NCBI GenBank assembly: GCA_902196205.1
Contig: CABIKM010000005.1
Coordinates: forward strand, 1 to 64,000
Length of the DNA: 64,000 nt
Source: Candidatus Methylomirabilis lanthanidiphila
GTDB taxonomy: Bacteria; Methylomirabilota; Methylomirabilia; Methylomirabilales; Methylomirabilaceae
Direction of reading: 5' to 3'
In this document: positions 59,431 through 64,000 of the stretch, piece after piece
Numbering within the stretch: the stretch's first letter is position 1
How the letters are laid out: every line of letters begins with the position of its first letter
Program-made: the position numbers and the translations under genes
Notes under the pieces: model-generated
What the model was told of the DNA's origin: nothing
The model's database searches: none
The model's input: the letters and a program-made list of their open reading frames with translations, nothing else

Positions 59431-60454
59431 AAGGGGTCAAATATTTTGTTGACTAATTGTCGTTGCCCTGCTACGTGATTACCGTATGTCACGGCCACTG
59501 CGGATCGAATTTCCGGGGGCGGTGTATCATGTGATGAACCGGGGCACCTCCCGCCGGAAGACCTTCCTGGGCAAAGCGGACTATGAGGAATTTCTCCGCA
59601 CGCTCAGCGAGACGCATGAGCTGTGGGGTGTGGAGGTGTTCGCGTACTGTCTGATGGACAATCACTACCATGTGTGTCTGAGGACACCGGATGGGAATCT
59701 CTCCCGCATCATGCGTCATGTGGATGGCCTGTACACGCAGCGGTTCAACCGTGCGCACCGAAGCGACGGCCCGCTTTTTCGAGGCCGGTATAAAGCGCTT
59801 CTGATTGATGCGGACGAGTACTTGACTGCGGTAGTGCGGTACATTCATTTGAACCCAGTGGAGGGAGGATTCGTGAGGGAACCGGACGCGTATCGTTGGA
59901 GTAGTCATCGTTTCTACAGTAGTGGCAAGGACATTCCTGAATGGCTCAGGACCGGAGAGATATTGGAACGATTCAGCAGTGATCCAAGAGCGTTTCACCA
60001 ATTTGTGCGATCCGGCAACGACGACGGGATTCGAGAGTTTTATGCTCGGAGTCGGAGGAGTCCAGTGTTGGGCGGGGAGCGATTTGTTGAGCGGATCCGC
60101 CAGCATGTCAGCCGACTGACGCCTGAGCATCCTCGGTATGAGCGGAGGGAGGTGCGGCCCGGGGTTGATGACGTGCTGAGGGAGGTGGCCAGGGTGTATC
60201 AGGTGGCTGTGGAGAACCTGGTGCGCGGGGGTCGAGGGCAGGCAAGCGAGGCGAGAAAAGCAGCGATGTATCTGGTAAAGCGGTTGTGTGATTTGACGCT
60301 CGCAGAGACGGCGGAGCATTTTGGAGTTGGGAGTTACGGTGCCGTGGGATGGGCCTGCCACGCAGTTCGTTCAGCGATCAAGGTGGATGGGCCATTCAGA
60401 GAGCGGGTCGAACAGGTTCAGGCGCTTATCAATCAACAAAAGATTTGACCCCTT
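59431..60454. mobile_element. RAYT-type transposon with 22 bp terminal inverted repeats
   Basis: The left end AAGGGGTCAAAT... (59431-59452) and right end (60433-60454, complement) match at 21 of 22 positions and enclose one transposase gene. Just outside the left end are two more TAAAGGGGTY units, so this motif is tandemly repeated three times (59410-59440). RAYT elements normally act on REP palindromes; here the gene keeps flanking inverted repeats of its own. Confidence 0.75.
59486..60448 (+). CDS. REP-associated tyrosine transposase (Y1, HUH type) with DnaA-like C-terminus
   Basis: The 320-residue protein has an N-terminal Y1_Tnp domain: MSRPLRIEFPGAVYHVMNRG, the HUH pair in MDNHYHVCLRT (H60, H62), FRGRYKALLID, and the Tyr region RYIHLNPVEGG. 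Residues from about 230 form a helix-turn-helix resembling the DnaA C-terminal domain (EVARVYQVAVENLVRG...RKAAMYLVKRLCDLTLAETAEHFG). It is a single-strand transposase. ATG 59486 starts the conserved N-terminus. Confidence 0.93.
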   Translation: MSRPLRIEFPGAVYHVMNRGTSRRKTFLGKADYEEFLRTLSETHELWGVEVFAYCLMDNHYHVCLRTPDGNLSRIMRHVDGLYTQRFNRAHRSDGPLFRGRYKALLIDADEYLTAVVRYIHLNPVEGGFVREPDAYRWSSHRFYSSGKDIPEWLRTGEILERFSSDPRAFHQFVRSGNDDGIREFYARSRRSPVLGGERFVERIRQHVSRLTPEHPRYERREVRPGVDDVLREVARVYQVAVENLVRGGRGQASEARKAAMYLVKRLCDLTLAETAEHFGVGSYGAVGWACHAVRSAIKVDGPFRERVEQVQALINQQKI

Positions 60455-60508
60455 CTCGGCGTACTTGCTGTGGTCGCCGCCGCCGCGTTTGCGGAAAGTC
60501 AAATAGCT

Positions 60509-60537
60509 TGACAGTGTGTAATCGACCGATTACACTA
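60509..60537 (+). promoter_or_regulatory. Promoter and operator of the RelE/HigA-like module
   Basis: TTGACA (60509-60514) and TACACT (60532-60537) are 17 bases apart. The perfect palindrome GTGTAATCG-AC-CGATTACAC (60517-60536) fills the spacer and the -10 box. The toxin ATG (60543) lies only five bases beyond, so the message would be leaderless. Confidence 0.6.
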
Positions 60538-60542
60538 CATTC

Positions 60543-60836
60543 ATGCTCTCAATCAAACCCCTTCCAGAGTTCTCCACGTGGCTCGCCGGCCTGACGGATG
60601 TAACCGTGCGGAGTGTGGTCGTGGCTCGCCTCAAGCGTCTGGAGCTTGGCTTGCTGGGCGATGCGGAGCCGGTGGGTGACGGGGTGTCGGAACTGCGTAT
60701 TCATCTTGGCGCGGGCTGGCGTGTGTATTTCACGCAGCGCGGCGCGCAGTTGATCGTGTTGCTGGTGGGCGGCTCCAAGCGCACCCAGACACGCGACATC
60801 AAACGCGCCAAGGCACTGGCCGCGCTGCTTGACTGA
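60543..60836 (+). CDS. RelE/HigB-family toxin (COG3657 type)
   Basis: The 97-residue protein is of the addiction-module killer family: PEFSTWLAGLTD..., ARLKRLELGLLGDAEPVGDGVSELRIHLGAGWRVYFTQRG, and the closing GGSKRTQTRDIKRAKALAA. Related toxins cleave mRNA on the ribosome. It is followed by its antitoxin after 15 bases (toxin-first order). The ATG at 60543 is the family start and there is no room for a Shine-Dalgarno within the predicted transcript. Confidence 0.92.
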   Translation: MLSIKPLPEFSTWLAGLTDVTVRSVVVARLKRLELGLLGDAEPVGDGVSELRIHLGAGWRVYFTQRGAQLIVLLVGGSKRTQTRDIKRAKALAALLD

Positions 60837-60851
60837 CCGGAGGAAACGAAC

Positions 60852-61157
60852 ATGAGTAAACGTATCAAAGTGTCCGATCTGCCCGACTTCGATGCCGCGC
60901 CCTATCTCGACAGCGAGGCGGCTATCGCGGCCTATCTGACCGACATCCTGGCGGCGAACGATCCAGCCTTGCTGGCGGCCGCGCTGGGCGACATCGCCCG
61001 CGCTCGAGGCATGAGCGACATCGCCCGCGCATCCGGTATTACCCGCGAGGCGCTGTACAAGGCGCTGCGGCCCGATGCGCAGCCGCGCTTCGATACCGTA
61101 TCCCGCGTGTGCGCGGCGCTCGGCGTCAAGCTGGTGGCGCAGGCGATTCATGCCTGA
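60852..61157 (+). CDS. HigA-like antitoxin (COG3636 type)
   Basis: The 101-residue protein shows the family pattern DAAPYLDSEAAIAAYLTDILAANDPALLAAALGDIARARGMSDIARASGITREALYKALRPDAQPRFDTV, a helix-turn-helix regulator. GGAGG precedes it. It would neutralise the toxin and bind the GTGTAATCG palindrome upstream. Confidence 0.92.
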   Translation: MSKRIKVSDLPDFDAAPYLDSEAAIAAYLTDILAANDPALLAAALGDIARARGMSDIARASGITREALYKALRPDAQPRFDTVSRVCAALGVKLVAQAIHA

Positions 61158-61194
61158 GTTCGCCGGCGTTTCTGTCATCGCTTCATCCTCCGTG

Positions 61195-61250
61195 GTCTAA
61201 CTCCGCGCTCCAGGGGACGCTTTACTACGCGTCACGCCCCTGAGTTGTGG
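61195..61250 (+). other. Candidate degenerate integron attC site
   Basis: GTCTAAC (61195-61201) fits the RYYYAAC left core. CAGGGG-ACGC (61211-61220) pairs with GCGT-CACG-CCCCTG (61229-61242) leaving a bulge, and AACT/AGTT continue the stem. The right core GTTGTGG departs from GTTRRRY. It follows a toxin-antitoxin pair. Confidence 0.35.
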
Positions 61251-61280
61251 CGTTCTCCCCAAATATAGCAAGGCTGAAGT

Positions 61281-61522
61281 ATGATAGACTTCGAGTGGGA
61301 TCCGACGAAAGCGATGGGGAATCTTCGAAAGCACGGTGTTGCTTTTTCAGGGAGGCGGCCACCGTCTTTCGAGACCCACTGAGCATTACGGTGTACGACT
61401 CGGATCACTCAGAGGAGGATCGGTACATCACTGTGGGGACCTCGATGGCGGGTCGATTTCTGATCGTTGCCCATACGGACCGTGAGGCCTATGAAAGCGA
61501 GATCCAAAGGCGAAAAGGCTAA
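61281..61522 (+). pseudogene. BrnT-like toxin with a frameshift
   Basis: The first frame reads MIDFEWDPTKAMGNLRKHGVAFSG and then leaves the family pattern and stops at 61380. Shifting by one base at the T5 run (61343-61347) restores EAATVFRDPLSITVYDSDHSEEDRYITVGTSMAGRFLIVAHTDRE, the rest of a BrnT ribonuclease toxin. It is either a frameshift mutation or, less likely, a -1 slip on the T run. It overlaps the antitoxin gene. Confidence 0.75.
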
Positions 61523-61739
61523 CGAACTTCGACCAGAATATAACCTTGGCAAGCTTCTTAAGGGCGGGATCCAAGGCAAGTACGCAGATCGGTATCAGGA
61601 AGGAACGAATCTCGTTCTGCTGACCCCCGACGTTGCAAAGGCGTTTCGGACCGATGAGGCTGTCAACGAGGCCCTTCGGTTGGTGATCCTGTTGAGGAAC
61701 CTTCCAGGGGCCGGAAAGAAATCGGCGGCCAAGGCGTAA
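61491..61739 (+). CDS. BrnA-like antitoxin
   Basis: The 82-residue protein contains EYNLGKLLKGGIQGKYADRYQEGTNLVLLTPDVAKAFRTDEAVNEALRLVI, matching the antitoxin partners found after BrnT, with a ribbon-helix-helix-like C-terminal part. ATG 61491 lies inside the end of the toxin gene. With the toxin frameshifted, it may survive as a repressor only. Confidence 0.75.
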   Translation: MKARSKGEKANELRPEYNLGKLLKGGIQGKYADRYQEGTNLVLLTPDVAKAFRTDEAVNEALRLVILLRNLPGAGKKSAAKA

Positions 61740-61814
61740 ATCGTAGAAGCAGCAGGTGATTGCAGGTCATGTCCTGGCGCCTCTTCTTTGTTGAGGCAAC
61801 AAGAGGCACAAGCG

Positions 61815-61985
61815 ATGCGGATGCAGGTCCGGAAATGGAGTAATAGCGTGGCGCTGCGAATCCCCAAGCCCTTTGCCGAAGATGCCGACGTTCAGGAGGG
61901 GACCGCTGTCGATTGCTCCGTGTCAAAAGGTCAACGTGTGGTCGCACCGGTCAGATACAGAAAGGCCAGATCTTCGGAATATTAA
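61815..61985 (+). pseudogene. MazE/AbrB-type antitoxin, orphan and C-terminally truncated
   Basis: MRMQVRKWSNSVALRIPKPFAEDADVQEGTAVDCSV is the swapped-hairpin DNA-binding domain of MazE. The toxin-binding tail, usually 25-30 residues longer, is cut short, and no mazF follows: the next gene is on the other strand and overlaps by four bases. Confidence 0.65.
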
Positions 61986-62269
61986 AAGAACGCGTCGATA
62001 TCCATCCTGCCATGCAGAACCCTGACAATCTCAATACCGCCGCGAATCGGCATATAAAAAATCAGGTACTTGCCGACTGGAAAACTTTGCAAGCCGGGAT
62101 GGAGTTCATCCCGGTTTCTCCCCATATTTGTAAACTGGGCGAGCTTTCGGCTTGTTTTCTCAATTTCGTCAAGGAGTTTGTCCGCATTGTCTGGATTGTC
62201 TTGAGCTATATACCACCAGATTTCGTCAAGGTCGTGTTCAGCCTCAGGGTTCTTGAGGATTCTCAACAT
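61982..62269 (-). CDS. parE: ParE-type toxin
   Basis: The 95-residue ParE/RelE-superfamily protein has ILKNPEAEHDLDEIWWYIAQDNPDNADKLLDEIE, then LHPGLQSFPVGKYLIFYMPIRGGIEIVRVLHGRMDI, a typical ParE layout; ParE toxins inhibit gyrase. It overlaps the antitoxin gene by one base (antitoxin first). Confidence 0.92.
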   Translation of the reverse strand: MLRILKNPEAEHDLDEIWWYIAQDNPDNADKLLDEIEKTSRKLAQFTNMGRNRDELHPGLQSFPVGKYLIFYMPIRGGIEIVRVLHGRMDIDAFF

Positions 62270-62535
62270 CAGCCATTAGCTTTGTTTTGTTGCGCCTCAA
62301 GCCGTTTACGGCCCCGTGCCTTAATGGCTCCTACGTCTAAAGCTGTTGGCTTGCCGCTGTCCAGGCCTTTCTTGATTTCGGCCTTGAGTTCCTCAACACG
62401 CAAGGCGTGTCTTCGGTCTCGTTCTTCAAGAAGGCGCAAGGCTTCGCGCATTACTTCGCTTGCGGAACCATAAAGCCCGCTCTCTACTTTGTTTTTCACC
62501 AGTTTTTCAAGTTGTGGCGTCAGTGAAATGTTCAT
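62269..62535 (-). CDS. parD: ParD-type antitoxin
   Basis: The 88-residue protein begins MNISLTPQLEKLVKNKVESGLYGSASEVMREALRLLEERD, the ribbon-helix-helix of ParD, then a charged tail that wraps ParE. ATG 62535 follows AGGAGG at a proper distance; the frame is open further upstream but this is the family start. It is an intact module with the toxin at 61982. Confidence 0.92.
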   Translation of the reverse strand: MNISLTPQLEKLVKNKVESGLYGSASEVMREALRLLEERDRRHALRVEELKAEIKKGLDSGKPTALDVGAIKARGRKRLEAQQNKANG

Positions 62536-62580
62536 TATGTTATCTCCTCCTTTGAGTTGTATGATAACATCAAATGTCAA

Positions 62581-62763
62581 TCTTTGTTATAAGAAAGAGA
62601 AGCATGAAAAAGCGCTCCGCTCCTGGAGAACGAGGAGTTGATACATAGGGACAGCGACCATTTAAGCTTGATACACAAAGAGGATGTACCCAACAAATCA
62701 CTCCGGCGGATAGCGTAAACGCCGCCGCCGAACTCGATCCGTTCTCTCTTCGCCCCACTCAGG
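62581..62763. other. Spacer, no gene recognised
   Basis: These bases lie upstream of parD on one side and before the attC-like element on the other. No coding frame is convincing. Confidence 0.4.
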
Positions 62764-62854
62764 GAGCACGCGGAGCTGAGCCGTGCCCCTCCGCTCCGGG
62801 AGAACCAGGGGCACGAAACCGACCACTACGCGGCGGCTCAGTCCCGCGTTAGCC
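62764..62854 (+). other. attC-like site at the left border of the hicAB cassette
   Basis: The arms ACGCGG...CTGAGCCG (62768-62783) and CGGCTCAG...CCGCGT (62834-62849) are complementary over about 16 positions with two mismatches, enclosing a GC-rich apex. The right core is GTTAGCC (62848-62854). The sequence between recurs at 63637-63704. The left core is degenerate. Confidence 0.55.
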
Positions 62855-62863
62855 GCCCCTTCA

Positions 62864-62915
62864 AAGTGATATCACTTCTGCTTGTATTTGATAGCAATTT
62901 ACGCTAGCATATATC
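62864..62915 (+). promoter_or_regulatory. Cassette-borne palindrome and promoter for hicAB
   Basis: AAGTGATATCACTT (62864-62877) is a perfect 14 bp palindrome. TTGATA (62888-62893) and TATATC (62910-62915) are 16 bases apart, just before the hicA GTG at 62919. Confidence 0.4.
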
Positions 62916-62918
62916 CTC

Positions 62919-63173
62919 GTGAACGCAAAGCACCGAAAAATACTTCAAGCCATCTTTGCCAGGCCGACTTCGCCATCAGTGGTTTTCTCTCACATGGAGG
63001 CCTTGATTGTCGCCTTGGGCGGGTTGGTCGCTGAGCGCGAGGGTTCACGCGTCAAGATCGTGTTTCATGGTGAGCAATGGCACTGTCATCGCCCTCATCC
63101 GGGTAAAGAAGCCAAGCGCTATCAGGTCGAAGAGGCTCGCGAGTTGCTGGAACGTGTAGGAGTCAAACGATGA
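62919..63173 (+). CDS. hicA: HicA toxin
   Basis: The 84-residue HicA-like mRNA interferase has the short dsRBD-like fold with SHMEALIVALGGLVAEREGSRVKIVFHG and the key HRPHPGKEAKRYQVEEARELLERVG stretch holding the catalytic-type His. It starts at GTG 62919 with no clear Shine-Dalgarno. It is coupled to hicB (ATGA). The pair sits inside an integron-type gene cassette. Confidence 0.93.
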   Translation: MNAKHRKILQAIFARPTSPSVVFSHMEALIVALGGLVAEREGSRVKIVFHGEQWHCHRPHPGKEAKRYQVEEARELLERVGVKR

Positions 63174-63502
63174 ATACCATGAATCACAAGGGCTACACCG
63201 CAAGAGTAGAGTTCGACGAACGCGACAGCATCTTTGTAGGTCGCGTTCTTGGGCTGCGCACTATGATTAGTTTTCACGGTGAAACCGTGGCTGAGCTGCG
63301 TTCTGAGTTTGAGACTGCTATCGAAGAATTCTTGCGAGACTGCAAGGAGCAAGGCGTCCGCCCTGAAAAGCCCGCATCCGGCAAGCTCATGCTGCGAGTG
63401 CCACCTGAAGTGCACGGAGCTGCTTTGGTCGCGGCGCAAGCCGCTGGCAAAAGCCTGAATCAGTGGGCAACTGAGGTACTCGAAGAGGCCACTCATTTGT
63501 GA
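63170..63502 (+). CDS. hicB: HicB antitoxin
   Basis: The 110-residue protein has a degenerate RNase H-like domain (GYTARVEFDERDSIFVGRVLGLRTMISFHGETVAELRSEFETAIEEFL) and a C-terminal DNA-binding ribbon-helix-helix (MLRVPPEVHGAALVAAQAAGKSLNQWATEVLEEA). It neutralises HicA and represses the module. Its stop is 10 bases before the left core site of the cassette attC. Confidence 0.93.
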   Translation: MNTMNHKGYTARVEFDERDSIFVGRVLGLRTMISFHGETVAELRSEFETAIEEFLRDCKEQGVRPEKPASGKLMLRVPPEVHGAALVAAQAAGKSLNQWATEVLEEATHL

Positions 63503-63512
63503 GTTCCAATCA

Positions 63513-63574
63513 GGCGGCTAACCCATCCATCGACACCGACGCCGCGCGATGAAGCCTCGCCGCGTCGGTTAGGT
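63513..63574 (+). other. attC site of the hicAB cassette
   Basis: The left core is GGCTAAC (63516-63522), the inner arms CCGACGC (63536-63542) and GCGTCGG (63562-63568) are a perfect 7 bp inverted repeat, and GTTAGGT (63568-63574) matches GTTRRRY. CTAACC also pairs with GGTTAG. Its length of about 62 bp is typical of attC sites. Confidence 0.7.
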
Positions 63575-63599
63575 CAAACGTTCTCCCTTCACCTCGCCC

Positions 63600-63704
63600 A
63601 GGGAGAGCGCAAGGCTGAGTCAGCGTTCCTTTCTACCGCTCCGCTCCCGGAGAACCATGGGCACGAAAGCGACCGCTTCGCGGCGGCTCAGCCCCGCGTT
63701 AGGG
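63600..63704 (+). other. Second attC-like element of the 62.8 kb type
   Basis: It shares the stretch from CCGCTCC... through CACGAAA to CTCAG-CCCGCGTTAG with the element at 62764-62854. The outer arms GGCTGAG (63613-63619) and CTCAGCC (63687-63693) are complementary, and the right core reads GTTAGGG. No gene lies between it and the hicAB attC. Confidence 0.5.
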
Positions 63705-64000
63705 CAATAAAATATGAGAATTGGATTGTTTAAGGTATCATTGCATCATCTGAAAGGATTTCAATAAAGAGTGTCTGTCTCTATATTAAGCACGCCGATT
63801 CCGAAGCGATAGCCGCAACGGGGAAGAGGGCCGCCGGTCACGGAGGAAGCTGAACCGCTGCTCATGTACGCCGAGAGTGGGGATGGCTGACATGGTGGTC
63901 GCTTCGAAAAGCTTTGCCGCAAATGGATCGATCCCGTCTCTTGACACCTGCGAGGGAAAGGACACTTCATGGCGCTCGCCTAGTCCCACTTGCCGGAGGG
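63705..64000. other. End of window, no gene recognised
   Basis: An AT-rich stretch (63708-63785) is followed by GC-richer DNA. A minus-strand frame (63786-63989) reads without stops but matches nothing I know; it could be a gene fragment cut by the window edge. Confidence 0.4.

Larger units (their letters stand above)
62849..63568 (+). mobile_element. Integron-type gene cassette carrying hicAB
   Basis: The cassette begins after the G of GTTAGCCGCC (62848-62857) and its attC begins with the exact complement GGCGGCTAAC (63513-63522), as required because a cassette's left core belongs to the cassette's own first bases. Its attC ends with GTTAGGT (63568-63574). The 720 bp unit carries one toxin-antitoxin pair in the usual orientation. 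No integrase gene is in the window. Confidence 0.7.

Noticed and set aside
63786-63989. 67-codon minus-strand frame at the window end
   Set aside because: There is no family match, no start signals, and it is cut off near the window edge.

Overview
The window reads as chromosome of a GC-rich, Gram-negative, respiring bacterium. LptD indicates an outer membrane. Two complex I gene clusters, an F0 gene set, citrate synthase, a c-type cytochrome and Rex indicate respiratory metabolism. MfnB- and MfnE-like genes (furan branch of methanofuran synthesis) point to tetrahydromethanopterin/methanofuran-linked C1 chemistry, as in methylotrophs. Together these suggest a methylotroph of the NC10 (Methylomirabilis) type; this is inference, since no marker gene or rRNA is present.

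Layout. 1-10.2 kb: a truncated PflX-like radical SAM gene, a Nudix hydrolase, a GroES-like small protein, a nucleoside salvage set (nucleoside hydrolase, ribokinase, and across a divergent gap two cell-wall enzymes and an NCS2-type permease), citrate synthase, a kinase fused to a nuclease-like domain, and a hypoxanthine phosphoribosyltransferase. 10.26-16.8 kb: tRNA-Leu(CAA) followed by six overlapping glycan-synthesis genes; a 20 bp copy of the tRNA 3' end closes the block, so it looks like an island inserted at the tRNA. 16.9-22.2 kb: lptD, hemB-hemL and a cytochrome c. 22.2-45.3 kb: complex I cluster 1 (nuoACDHJKLMN), atpZ-atpB-atpE, complex I cluster 2 (nuoACDEFHJKLMN) and rex. Neither complex I cluster has nuoB, nuoG or nuoI. 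45.3-47.4 kb: a TlpA-like thioredoxin-fold gene with an in-frame UGA exactly at the first cysteine of its CxxC motif (a selenoprotein candidate) and ubiD.

47.8-64 kb is accessory: eroded and intact toxin-antitoxin modules, a DUF4143 ATPase, a large TPR protein, mfnB and mfnE, a TPR/HExxH protein, a DUF2357/PD-(D/E)xK restriction-like protein with a remnant of an upstream partner gene, a RAYT-type transposase with its own terminal inverted repeats, and a dense run of toxin-antitoxin genes. The run ends in a hicAB pair bounded by the complementary core sites of an integron gene cassette.

Many intergenic spacers, especially inside the nuo clusters, are filled with several unrelated short inverted-repeat families.
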